From: Guillardia theta CCMP2712
Lineage: Eukaryota; Cryptophyceae; Pyrenomonadales; Geminigeraceae
Direction: 5' to 3'
Length of the DNA: 64,000 bases
NCBI RefSeq assembly: GCF_000315625.1
Contig: NW_005434602.1
Location: 379,411 to 443,410, forward strand
Of the stretch, positions 41,936 to 52,060 are shown in pieces (position 1 is the stretch's first letter; each line of letters starts with the position of its first letter). The notes below the pieces were generated by a model. It had not been told where the DNA came from and made no database searches. It saw nothing but the letters and a program-made list of their open reading frames with translations. The translations under genes were made by a program, and so were the position numbers.

Positions 41936-43345
41936 ATGAGCACAGGCCGCTTCTCGAGGAAGGAGATGGAAGCGCTGTGCGGAGGAGGTAACACATCGAT
42001 CACGAGAGTCAAGCGAGCCATGTTGGAGTTAGCAAGAAGAATGAACCTCAAGCTGGTCAGCGTCGAGGTCGAGGAGGATCGTGACACGCTCAGCTGGGAT
42101 GGGAGCCTGATAGCTCTCTCCCTGGCGACCAAGGCAGAGGCTCGACGCATGATGGAAGGCATCCCCTTCTACTTGGAAGGGATCCTGGAAGTCAAGCTCG
42201 AAGCTGTAGGTTTCAAGCTCAGCTCTCAGCATGAGGAGGAGAGCGAGGAGCAAGCCCAAGAGTCCCAAGGGCAGCAGCAAGGCGCTGGATGGCTGGAGCT
42301 CAGCGACATCGACAGGATCACCATGGAAGCAGCGTCGCCGTCAGGGCCAGTCGATCAACAGGTCTTGCTCGACCTCTCGACGATGCTCTTGGAGACATCA
42401 GAGGAGGAGCTGCTAGCTGGCAAGCCGATCTCTCTGGAGCTAGACAAGAGTGTTGGCAAGCTGCATGACACCTTCTGCTCGCCGGGCAACGTGGAGTTCA
42501 TGACGCTCGGAGCTTGGGCAGCCACGCCGACGTTGGGATCGAAGCGAAACATGTTGAAGGAAAAGCTCAGAGCTTACCTCGGCGAGCAGCGCTGGACACG
42601 GGTGCAAGGGAATAAGGCAGCGAGGAGGGGCAGCGCCTTCTCTCCAAGGGCAGCAGCGACTGATGCGCTCGAGCAGGAGGCTGAGAGCGATGACATCGAG
42701 AGTCGATCTGTAAGCCTCTTGTTTCTTGCGATCAGTAAATTTGCTGAGCACCATGGGTTGAGCTGCACGGGCAAGGTCGACAAGCTCGTCAGCGAGCTGC
42801 AGCTCGTCAGCGAGCTGTCAGCAGTCATCGAAGATGCAACTTCTTTGAACGAGGCGGGGACGAGCGAGCCGATCAAGCTGGTCTTGGACAAGGCCGTTGG
42901 CAACCTCCACGACACCTTCTACTCTCCGGGGAGCCTGGAGTTCATGTCGCTGGGAGAGTGGGCGAAGACGCCAGAGGAGCAGGGAGTGGGACGCAACGTT
43001 CTCAAGGAGAAGCTAGCGGAGTGGTTGCACAGCAAGCGCTGGACTCGCGTGCAAGGAGACAGCAAGAAGGCAAGGAGGGGCAGCGCGTTCTCGCCACGGG
43101 CAACGGCAGCTGCTGAGCTTGAGCAGGAGGCGGAGAGCGACGACATAGAGCGTCGATCTCTTAGCTTCCTGTTCATAGCACTGAGTAAATTCGCAGAGAT
43201 GCATGTGCTGGCCTGCTCGCTGAAGGTGGACAAGAAGGACCGACTGCGGGTGGAGATGAGGGAAGATGACGAAGAAGAGGAAGACATGGAGGAAGAGCAA
43301 GGCGAGGGCGAGGAAGGAGACGGGACGAGCCCGTACCGAGCTTGA
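41936..43345 (+). CDS. Chimeric ORF1 (gag-like): subfamily C body with subfamily A C-terminus
   Basis: A continuous 469-codon frame. Residues 1 to about 283 match the subfamily C protein at 63278 onward (STGRFSRKEMEALCGGGNTS..., LEQEAESDDIESRSVSLLFLAISKFAEHHGLSCTGKVDK). At KVDKLVSELQLVSEL it passes into the subfamily A C-terminal module (SAVIEDA..SPYRA), so the C-terminal module is present twice, once of each type. The N-terminal third of ORF1 is missing. Function of ORF1 as an RNA-binding gag-like protein is inferred from its place in the element. Confidence 0.75.
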   Translation: MSTGRFSRKEMEALCGGGNTSITRVKRAMLELARRMNLKLVSVEVEEDRDTLSWDGSLIALSLATKAEARRMMEGIPFYLEGILEVKLEAVGFKLSSQHEEESEEQAQESQGQQQGAGWLELSDIDRITMEAASPSGPVDQQVLLDLSTMLLETSEEELLAGKPISLELDKSVGKLHDTFCSPGNVEFMTLGAWAATPTLGSKRNMLKEKLRAYLGEQRWTRVQGNKAARRGSAFSPRAAATDALEQEAESDDIESRSVSLLFLAISKFAEHHGLSCTGKVDKLVSELQLVSELSAVIEDATSLNEAGTSEPIKLVLDKAVGNLHDTFYSPGSLEFMSLGEWAKTPEEQGVGRNVLKEKLAEWLHSKRWTRVQGDSKKARRGSAFSPRATAAAELEQEAESDDIERRSLSFLFIALSKFAEMHVLACSLKVDKKDRLRVEMREDDEEEEDMEEEQGEGEEGDGTSPYRA

Positions 43346-43464
43346 GCTGAGCTCAAGGCAAGGAGGGAAGGTAGGAGGCAACCGAAGGCCAAGGTTGCGA
43401 CTGAAGGCCAAGGTGAGGAGAGGCAACTCTAACATTAAGCTCAGCATCGTCGGAGGCGACTTCT

Positions 43465-43861
43465 CATCCTACATCAGGGATTGACCGCTTGAAGAAATGG
43501 GACTACATTATCAGACAACAGACAATGGTGGCAAGGATTCGAGCGGGAGACCTCACCTTGACAGAGAAATTCATGCTCGAAATGCATGTGGGAAGAGATC
43601 TCTTAGGCAAAGCGCTTAGGCAAAGCCAAGGTTCAGTTACGCGAACAGCTATCCAAGCGATCACCTTCTCAGCACCGATCCAGACCGCGAAGAAACCTGG
43701 GGTCATGTTCAGCTTGCGTGTCGGCAGTTCCAAGATATGACTCAAAAAGCGCACAATGAAGTCATGAAGAAGATCAAGGTAAGATTGCAGCAAAGTTGGA
43801 GGAAACAAAGGTTACAGGTCAATTCATGGTGGGAAACTCCAATGCGCATCGTGATGGAAGC
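43465..43861 (+). mobile_element. Fragment of LINE ORF2 3' region
   Basis: Nearly identical to 50760-51206 (RLKKWDYIIRQQTMVARIRAGD region) but lacking about 60 bp that encode the first cysteines of the C-terminal zinc motif. It is cut at GTGATGGAAGC by the LTR that follows. Confidence 0.85.
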
Positions 43862-44108
43862 TGTTGTATCCATGAGGATCCGGAACCTCGGATACTCGTC
43901 GGATACTCTGCCGGATATTCCCTATATAGGCGGACGCATCTCGTGCGGACGGCCTCCTGAATTTCCCCCACTTGCATGCACAGTGAGTGTGGTGGTTGTG
44001 CGTAGTTTACCTCCTAGTAAACTTAGAGACTTCTATTTCCTGCTTCCCAATCTTCTTCATCCTTACTTTACTCGTGTCGTTGACAATCTCTGTGTTGTGT
44101 ATACAACA
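43862..44108 (+). repeat. 5' LTR, 247 bp
   Basis: Starts TGTTGTATCC and ends GTATACAACA, so the ends form the usual TG..CA inverted termini. It contains CCCTATATAGGCGG, a TATA-like box. It is followed by TTCTGGAAGCGAAGTGG, a candidate tRNA primer-binding site that includes TGG. Confidence 0.8.
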
Positions 44109-44132
44109 TTCTGGAAGCGAAGTGGTTGATTC

Positions 44133-45680
44133 ATGACCTCGAAACAAGGAAGAGGAGGAAAGAAACCTCAGCCGGAAAGGAGCCCTCAACCTCGATCTAA
44201 GCAATCAGGAGCATTTCAAACAGAAATTGCTGAAGAGAGTTCTGAGGAAGAAGTCGAATGGAGCGAGCGGCTGCAGCTGCAGCAGCAGCAGCTTTCTCCG
44301 AGTCAGACCAGTGGATCTTTGACTCAAACTTATAGGGATGGAGATGTACAACGTGAAGCGCTGTCTAGCGCGGATCAACGGGCCCGAAACAAGAGGGATA
44401 CTCCCTTGCGAAGTATTCTGCGATCAGAGGAGGCAACTCAGCGAGCAGCCTCCCCTGCAACATCGGTACGTCTGCCAAGCTCGGAAAATTTTTCATCCGA
44501 CCCCGTCATGTCCTCGCCAGTGGCGCAGGACCGAGCTCTTCTCCTTCTTCGTCGAATGTGTGCCCTTCTGGCTGACACCATGCAGGACGAGCGTTTCCAC
44601 ATGCTCGCCAATGCTGCCGACGAATTTGCGACAGCCGACGCTGCTGCAACACCCGAGCTCCAGCATCTCGCACGGAACGTTACCCTGCTGTAAGATGCTA
44701 ATGCTGATATCTATTCAGCTGAGGAATCAGCTAGCGCTGAATCCTCTGATCAGGAACCAGTCCTCTCCAATCGGACTCTCGTGAATGTGCTAACGAACTC
44801 CAAGAGTTTCAATGCCAGCCGCATTCCGATGTACAAAGGTTTTGCTGATCCCCGCTCTGTCGAAGAATTCCTTCGTCAGTGCAACCGCGAATTAATCGCT
44901 CAAGAGATCCCAACTCGCAAATGGGTGAAGAGCATCACGCCGTTGTTCACCAACGAAGTGATGGTGGTGGTAGAACGTAAGTACGGAAAGAGTCTCGAGG
45001 CCATCAACAAGCTTAAATGGGATGAATTTTCAACTCATCTAAGTTCGTGTCTAGCCCCGATGCGGCAAGCCAAGAATTATCAGACTCAGCTTGATCAGCT
45101 CAAGCAGCAGCCCAACGAATCCGCCTGGGCGTACTTGACTCGCGCCACGACACTCTTCGCAACGCTCGAATCGCAGGTAGGGTCAGCCATCCTGTACTTC
45201 AACGATCAGCCACTCCGGAAATTCATCAAGGGATTTTCGCATACGCCGACGCGCACGTCTATCCACACATGGTTTACGATTTATCGCAGTCAGTACGGAC
45301 ACGGAGAAGACATGTTCTCTCGCCTAGTCACTTTCATCACAGCTCTTCTGGACGATGGTGAACCGCTAACAGTGTCTAAGCAGCCTAACAATTCAGCTGC
45401 TGCTAACGCTGCGCAGACCTCTTCGCACACTAAGGCCAAAGCTAACGGTGGGCAGAACAAGAAGAAGTCCAACGGTAAAGAAAACCAGCGCAAGCAGAAG
45501 TCCATCCGTTGTTTTTACTGTCAAGAACCGGGTCATATCAAGCCCGACTGCGAGCAGTACAAGCGCGAAGTCGCCCTCCAGCAGGAGCGCCATGAGAAAC
45601 TCATGGCAACCCAGCATGAACAGCATGTTCAGCTTTTAGCTGCTCTTCAACCGCTCGCGACGCGTGCGGGAAACGAGTAG
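44133..45680 (+). pseudogene. gag of the Ty3/gypsy element, interrupted by one stop
   Basis: Two open stretches in the same frame (44133-44693 and 44694-45680) are separated only by TAA at 44691-44693. The second part has the capsid-like region and a C-x2-C-x4-H-x4-C zinc knuckle (CFYCQEPGHIKPDC) near 45519-45560. Capsid and RNA-packaging function is known for the family. Confidence 0.8.
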
Positions 45681-45799
45681 CAGCGGTAGGCAACGAGAGG
45701 GGAGCATCACTTGCTCCTCCTGCCGCTGGTCTTTTCCCCAGCCCTCTCTTACCAGGTAGCAGCGCTTTACCTCCTCATCGGAGCTCGCTAAGCCATTTC

Positions 45800-47056
45800 G
45801 TGCTGCCGCCTGATCGGAACGCGTCGTGCTCAACGGCCGCGTCCCTTCCTTCGGGTCAACTACATGTTTGCCCCTGCTTAGCCCTCAGCCGTGGCGACGC
45901 CTCCGCGCCGCTTCAGCTCGCCTTACCCGATCTTATTCGGCTCCCCGTTAGCGTCAGCTCTTCCCGAGTTCATGCTCACCAGACCGTTGCCCTGCTCGAT
46001 CACGGCGCGACGATCAATATCATGTCTCAGCAGCTTTTTCAGCAGCTGGGCCTCTCCGAGACTCTGCTACAGCGTGATACTCAGTTCACCGTGCAAGTTG
46101 CGGACGACCGCGAAGTGCAAACCCTCGGCGCCGTCTCGCTCGCCTATCGCATCGGCCGCTTTTCAAGCAAAGATACGTTTCATATCTTGCCACGTTGTTC
46201 TCAACCCTTGATCTTGTCCCTCCAGTGGATACATCGTCACAACGCTGTATACGTTCCGCGGACCCGAGAAGTGTTCGTCGATTCCCCCAAAGCTCGACGA
46301 GCCCCTCCGATTAGCTTGCCAGTTCAGCATCAAGTGCCCTACAAGGACTCGGTCTTAGCTGTGACAACCGTCTCGCTCACCGATGCTCACGCTCTGCGTG
46401 TCGCCAATCCTAACGAGGAATGGTTCTTGTTGCACCTGCATGTCCCAACGACAGCTTCCGCCTCGGCCTCTTCCGCCGACCCGCCAGTGGGCGCCCCCGC
46501 TCACCTTGCTCAAGCCCTCTCTGAGGAATTCGCCGACGTCCTCGTCGACGACCTGCCGCAAGGACTTCAGATCAACCGTCCCCCCCAGTTTGACGCTCAC
46601 ATTCAGCTCAAGCCAGGGACCTTGCCCATTAACTGCAGGCCATATCGCATCCCCCTTCATCTTGAAGGAGAACTCCAGGCTACCATCGCGTACATGCTCG
46701 AACACGACATCATCGAACCATCCAATAGTGAGTTTGCCTTTCCTGTGCTTTTCAGTCGACGCCCCAACGATCCACGCTCCCCAACTGATCCCAAAAGCTA
46801 CCGCTTTTGCTGCGACCTTCGCCGCTTGAACCAAGTCGTCTTGAATCAGCCGACCGCCGCAACTCCTACCGTCGATGAGATGTTGGAAAAGATCGCCGAC
46901 ACCGTCCGTCAAGGCAAAGCCCGTCGCAAAACCGATGAGCAGCTATGCATCACTACGCTTGACAAGGGAAATCTTATCGCCAACGACCCATGGGTACTCC
47001 TCATTCCCACGCCGTTCCCTCGACACGCTTCGAAGTCGTCAGTCTCGACTTGCTGA
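45800..47056 (+). pseudogene. pol fragment: aspartic protease and N-terminal reverse transcriptase
   Basis: In a different frame from gag. It has an aspartic-protease-like LLDHGATINIMSQQL (DHG in place of the usual DTG/DSG) and the RT entry region HDIIEPSNSEFAFPVLF..., YRFCCDLRRLNQ. The catalytic YxDD part is absent because of a deletion near 46985. Confidence 0.75.
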
Positions 47057-50000
47057 CCGGACTCCCACGAACTCGAGATAAGAACGATGCAATTCTTCTC
47101 TTCATTGACGAGTTCACAGGGCGAGTTTATCTCACCCCTTGCCGTAAATCGATTACTTCTGAACAAGCTGCTCAAAAATTCATCGAAACCGTGTTTCGAT
47201 CCCAAGGCCTTCCTCAAGTCCTTATCAGCGACAACGCTGCCATCTTTTCGTCCAGATTCTGGAACGCGCTCTTCAAGATGCTCAACGTTCACGTGAAGCA
47301 TTCGTCGCCTTTTATGCCTCAAAGCAACGGTCGACCCGAGCGTATGAACTCCGTCGTCCTCGAAGCTCTGCGTATCTACACCACGCAGTATCCTCGAGCC
47401 GATTGGGATAGGTACCTCCCCATCCTGGAGACTCACCTAAACTCAGCTGTTCGCCGTCCCATCGGTGCCAGCCCTTTCGAAGTCATGTTCGGCAAACCTA
47501 TCAGGACACAACTCTCTCTGCCCTCACCTGACGATCATCAGGACGAGACCCTCGACTCCATTCGTGAAGCAACCGAAGTCAGCGCCGAAGCTGCCCGAGC
47601 TGCTCTCGAAGCTGCAGCACGAGCCACCGAAGCTCGCCTTGCGCAGGCCCGTCGTCCCTGCCGCTATCAAGTTGGAGATCTGGTTTGGCTCTCTACCGCC
47701 AACCTCAACATCCCCGACGCCGCCTCGAAGCTCAACCCTCGCTTCGTTGGTCCCTTCCGCATCCTGGAATTTGTTTCAGACAACACCGTTCGTCTCGACG
47801 TCTCTCCTCGCTTCGCATCGATCAGAAACACCGTCATCAACATCAAGTGGCTTCGTCCGCATACAGAGCGTGACCCTGCCTATCAAGATCCCCAGCGACC
47901 ACCCGAACCTCTGGCCACCAGAGACGGCCTGGAATACGAGATCGAGAGCATCCTCAGCAAACGTCGTCGCGGTCGAGGTATTCAGTACCTTGTTAAGTGG
48001 ACAGGCTATGATCACGTCAGTGAGAACAATTGGCTCCCTGCTCGTGAGTTGCAGAAGAAATCAGGTCTTCGCGAACTCATCCGAGCACATTCCGTGAGAG
48101 AGATGAAAACGCTTGTTCAAGTGGTAGAACGATTCTGTCGATGGAGTGGATTAGAACTGAACACGAAGAAATCTGAAATCACCAGCTTTGATTATCGGCT
48201 AAGGAGGGAGATCCCAGGAACACAAAACATCAAGTTCTTTGACAAGGAGTTTGTGAACCTACCACCGACAAAATGGTTCAAATATCTAGGGATCCGGATC
48301 AGCTTGTGGAGACCAGGAGGAAGAGGCAACAAGGCGCACACCTGCCCCTTCACGTGGGGAGAGAAAGAACACATCTTGGAGAAGACAAAAGAACTGACAA
48401 AGCTGATTGAATCATCTGCTTACTCTGCAGCCCAAAAATATTACCTGGTGAAGGTAGGCATCGTCAATATCTTTAGATACTCGGCGGTACTGGCGAGCTG
48501 GTCTTGGTCAGACTTACAAACCTTAGATACCCTCTGGACCAGAGCATTCAAAAGAGCTATGGGATTGAGCAAGAGTACAAGCAACGCTATCTTTCACCTA
48601 CCTTGGGACAGAGGAGGCCTCCAACTCCCCCATCCAGCACCCATCTTGGGAAGGGCGGCGATTCGGTATCTAGAGAAAGAAACGAATAAGAAATGCAGGG
48701 TGGATGATGATATCAAAAGCAGTCTGATACACAAACTAACATCATGGTGCAACCAATGGGGGTGTCAAACAATAAACCAGTTACAACGAGAAATCAGATC
48801 GGGCAGACTCAAAGAGAACAAAGAGATAAGAGGACCGGAAAGACTCGCAATCTGGATAGCGGAAAAGATGCAGACCACCATCAGTTGGGAAATGATTGAA
48901 AGCAAGATGAAACCGGGGACAATAGCCATCTTACACGACCTGGAGGACAAGCTGCTCTCAGAAGAAAACTCCCTGCTGTCCGGAGAAAACTCCCTACCTA
49001 CATCTCCTGCTCGGCAAGGCTGGGAGAGTTTTGCAAAGGCATGGAGACTACTGCCCCAAGTAGGCTTCCACTCCATGACAAGTGTCTTACCCGTCCCAGA
49101 TACCGAGGGCATCTCCCTGCACCTGCCCATCCGACTCTGGCCATTCCCAAAGCAAAGGGAACAAGCAGAAGAAATCCTTGCACAATATCTGCAAGCGAAT
49201 GTCATCTGGGCAAAACTCGGACATGAGCAGGCAGGAACAGGGAAGAGAAGAAGGCCAGCCAGGGAGGAGGGGAAGCCTCTAAACAAGAGAAGGAAAGGAA
49301 AAAGGGAGGCTAGCCCACATGAACTTCAGCCACACAAGAAACTAGCCAGACCGGACCAAGGGAGAGAGGAAACGAATACGAAGGCTTGTACCCGGGTAAT
49401 TTTGAGGCGGTGGCTCCAACATGACCCCACCTGTTATGATGAAGGAGGGAATCAGCAAGAAAGATTCTGTTACACTACAAGCAACATACCTTTCAAAGTT
49501 CAAGGGAACATAGCCATCTTTGAGCGATCTCAAATTGAAGAAAGCAAGACCGTGGATTCACCAATAGAATGGTTGGAAGCGTCGCTGGACTCGGCTCCCT
49601 TCGCATCTGCAACAAGGGAAGAGGACGGTAATAACCGAAGAGACTGCAATCAAAGCATCCATCTGCTGCTGGAAATAGTTAATGCATTGGACGACGGCGA
49701 AACAGAAGCTACAGCATGGTGGCAACAACTCGAGGAGGTAGTATCAGAGGTTCGCCAAGAAACAACACAACCATTGGCATACGAGTTTTTACAACATCTA
49801 GCAGAGATTACAGAATGCGACATCAGTACATTTCGTAACTGGCCTACCCTACACACACATCCCCAGGCTCTGGGCAAAAAGAGAGCAAGGGAACTGCACA
49901 GAGTGGTGGTTTGGATGGACAAACAAAAGAGATTTCGTGAACAAATCCTGGATACAATACATGTCATTCTGATAGGATGGAAGAATAACATTGGTGAGAT

Positions 50001-51612
50001 ACCAGAAGGTTTTGAAATTATCAGCCGGGTCCCGAAAGGCGTTCAAATAGCTTATGCAGCAAAGTTCTGGAGGACAGGAAACCGATGCCTGACGAAAACT
50101 GTAGAGGAGTTATGGATACTAGTTAGGCACACACTCCCAACACACTTACGAGACCAGCTTCAGGACAACATCCTCCCAACGTATGAGGAGCTGTGTAACA
50201 GACGAAGGGATCAGATCCAGCCGCGCAGCAATCATCAAGGCGGAAGGCATTTCACAGCAGCTATTGAAGGAGACATCACGCAGGGCAGAAAAAACAGATC
50301 CATGCGAATAGGATATGTTCTCCAACAAAAAGAGATGACGTCAGGAGGAGGGATGAAAATCAATGGGAAGTGCAGCATCATCCGAGCGAACACAATCGCA
50401 ATTGGCTTACTTCTGCAACATGTCCTTGAGGAAGGAATACAGATCAAAAGGGGAAATCAAGTCACAATAATGTACCAGTCCACACGTTTCCACCGCTTTA
50501 TGACAAATACGTTGCGAATGGATACCATGCGATACGAAGACGAACTGCTGGAGGACTTACATGATCGGTTACTCACTTGCATGAAGAAACTCGAAGGGAG
50601 GGGAATCAGGATCCGACTCCAACTAGCAAAAGAATCTCAGAGACACATTCAAGAGGCCAAAGAATTGGCCAAGCAAGGAAAACAAACAGTTGCCTCGGGA
50701 TGGGAGAAAGCAATCTACGATAGCCCAATGGAGTTCATCATTGCAGGAGAAGAAAATCCTACATCAGGATTCGATCGCTTGAAGAAATGGGACTACATTA
50801 TCAGACAACAGACAATGGTGGCAAGGATTCGAGCGGGAGACCTCACCTTGACAGAGAAATTCATGCTCGAAATGCATGTGGGAAGAGATCTCTTAGGCAA
50901 AGCGCTAAGACAAAGCCAAGGTTCAGTTACGCGAACAGCTATCCAAGCGATAACCTTCTCAGCACCGACGAGGAAGAAGCTCTTTCAATGGGGGAAGACC
51001 AACTCACCATGCTGTCCCCACTGTCCAGACCGAGAAGAAACCTGGGGTCATGTTCAGCTTGCGTGTCGGCAGTTCCAAGATATGACTCAAAAAGCGCACA
51101 ATGAAGTCATGAAGAAGATCAAGGTAAGACTGCAGCAGAGTTGGAGGAAACAAAGGTTACAGGTCAACACATGGTGGGAATCCCCAATGCACATCGTGAT
51201 GGAAGCGATGGGGACATCAATGCACCGAGAAGGGCAATGGATACCAGACGGTTGCTGCTACTTTGCAAGCATCAAACGCATTGTCCTCATCGAATTTGCA
51301 AGGACATCGGAATATGACGGAGTCGAACAAACAAGTCTGGAATGCCTGAAGAAGAAATTTCAGGAAAAGGAAGAGAAATATGCCCCCCTGCGAGCAGAAA
51401 TCACAGCTTTGCTACCTGACCATGAAGTGGAACAAGCGACATTCATAGCAGGAGTGAAAGGATCGATCATGGAGAGGGAATGGCATGAGAATTTCAGGAT
51501 GCTAAGGATGGAGGACACGGAATGGGAAGGCATCAAGACAGCAGCAATCAAGCAACTGCTGGAGGTACAACACATGCTATGGAAGACAAGGAGGGGAAAC
51601 GAGTGCACCTAG
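46990..51612 (+). CDS. 1540-codon fused frame: gypsy integrase-chromodomain joined to LINE ORF2 C-terminal half
   Basis: Residues 1-370: integrase core with the D,D,E residues in VVSLDLLTG, LISDNAAIF and SNGRPERMN, followed by the GPFRI.. motif and a chromodomain (YEIESILSKRRRGRGIQYLVKW..). At about residue 370 (nt 48090) it changes without a stop to the end of a non-LTR reverse transcriptase (FCRWSGLELNTKKSEIT, WFKYLGIRI, LPWDRGGLQLPHP). An RNase H-like stretch lacking clear catalytic residues follows, then a C-x2-C-x7-H-x5-C zinc motif (CPHCPDREETWGHVQLAC). A C-terminal region with IPDG...VLIEFAR...K..KY resembles a PD-(D/E)XK restriction-like endonuclease. It is probably an accidental fusion of two decayed elements; nothing shows it is translated. 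Confidence 0.8.
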   Translation: MGTPHSHAVPSTRFEVVSLDLLTGLPRTRDKNDAILLFIDEFTGRVYLTPCRKSITSEQAAQKFIETVFRSQGLPQVLISDNAAIFSSRFWNALFKMLNVHVKHSSPFMPQSNGRPERMNSVVLEALRIYTTQYPRADWDRYLPILETHLNSAVRRPIGASPFEVMFGKPIRTQLSLPSPDDHQDETLDSIREATEVSAEAARAALEAAARATEARLAQARRPCRYQVGDLVWLSTANLNIPDAASKLNPRFVGPFRILEFVSDNTVRLDVSPRFASIRNTVINIKWLRPHTERDPAYQDPQRPPEPLATRDGLEYEIESILSKRRRGRGIQYLVKWTGYDHVSENNWLPARELQKKSGLRELIRAHSVREMKTLVQVVERFCRWSGLELNTKKSEITSFDYRLRREIPGTQNIKFFDKEFVNLPPTKWFKYLGIRISLWRPGGRGNKAHTCPFTWGEKEHILEKTKELTKLIESSAYSAAQKYYLVKVGIVNIFRYSAVLASWSWSDLQTLDTLWTRAFKRAMGLSKSTSNAIFHLPWDRGGLQLPHPAPILGRAAIRYLEKETNKKCRVDDDIKSSLIHKLTSWCNQWGCQTINQLQREIRSGRLKENKEIRGPERLAIWIAEKMQTTISWEMIESKMKPGTIAILHDLEDKLLSEENSLLSGENSLPTSPARQGWESFAKAWRLLPQVGFHSMTSVLPVPDTEGISLHLPIRLWPFPKQREQAEEILAQYLQANVIWAKLGHEQAGTGKRRRPAREEGKPLNKRRKGKREASPHELQPHKKLARPDQGREETNTKACTRVILRRWLQHDPTCYDEGGNQQERFCYTTSNIPFKVQGNIAIFERSQIEESKTVDSPIEWLEASLDSAPFASATREEDGNNRRDCNQSIHLLLEIVNALDDGETEATAWWQQLEEVVSEVRQETTQPLAYEFLQHLAEITECDISTFRNWPTLHTHPQALGKKRARELHRVVVWMDKQKRFREQILDTIHVILIGWKNNIGEIPEGFEIISRVPKGVQIAYAAKFWRTGNRCLTKTVEELWILVRHTLPTHLRDQLQDNILPTYEELCNRRRDQIQPRSNHQGGRHFTAAIEGDITQGRKNRSMRIGYVLQQKEMTSGGGMKINGKCSIIRANTIAIGLLLQHVLEEGIQIKRGNQVTIMYQSTRFHRFMTNTLRMDTMRYEDELLEDLHDRLLTCMKKLEGRGIRIRLQLAKESQRHIQEAKELAKQGKQTVASGWEKAIYDSPMEFIIAGEENPTSGFDRLKKWDYIIRQQTMVARIRAGDLTLTEKFMLEMHVGRDLLGKALRQSQGSVTRTAIQAITFSAPTRKKLFQWGKTNSPCCPHCPDREETWGHVQLACRQFQDMTQKAHNEVMKKIKVRLQQSWRKQRLQVNTWWESPMHIVMEAMGTSMHREGQWIPDGCCYFASIKRIVLIEFARTSEYDGVEQTSLECLKKKFQEKEEKYAPLRAEITALLPDHEVEQATFIAGVKGSIMEREWHENFRMLRMEDTEWEGIKTAAIKQLLEVQHMLWKTRRGNECT

Positions 51613-52060
51613 GTAGGCGCGGCTCAGGGGCAAGCCACCCACGGAGCACACGAAGGGAAGGAAAACAAGCCTGGCAGCAAGGAGGCAGGAGCGGCTCAAG
51701 GTCATGGGCCGCATGAAGGGAAACAGAGAAGGGCTAGCCAGCCCAGGAGAAGGTACAGCCTGGCCACAGCGGGCGACGGCATGTGGGGGGGGGGAGGGGC
51801 AGGAAAGGCAACGGTACTTGGCGAAACAAGAAGGGGGACCGGGACCGGAAATTGGAACGGGCCCGGAGGACATCGTTACTGAAAACAGCTAATACGGAAG
51901 CAACCAGGCCTAAGGGGCCTATAGGAAAATGGGCCAACCTCCCAAGGTTGGGAACCCCTTTAGACGGATCATTAGGCGAGAGATGAGCGAAGAGCAATAG
52001 TTCTTAGCTATGAAACTCTTGACTAAGAGTCTAATAAACTCAAATAATAATAATAATAAT
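51613..52060 (+). mobile_element. LINE 3' UTR with (AAT)n tail
   Basis: Purine-rich 3' UTR with a G-run near 51787, ending GTCTAATAAACTCAAATAAT and then AAT units (52042-52060), directly joined to TTTAGGG. The last 16 bases before the tail are nearly those of the ORF1-only elements. Confidence 0.8.

Larger units (their letters stand above)
43862..48090 (+). mobile_element. Ty3/gypsy-type chromodomain LTR retrotransposon, decayed
   Basis: 5' LTR, gag with zinc knuckle, aspartic protease, the start of reverse transcriptase, then a deletion that removes the catalytic RT, RNase H and the integrase N-terminal zinc motif. The integrase core and chromodomain remain. No 3' LTR is found: after the chromodomain the sequence changes at about 48090 to LINE ORF2. 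The element cannot be functional. Confidence 0.85.
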
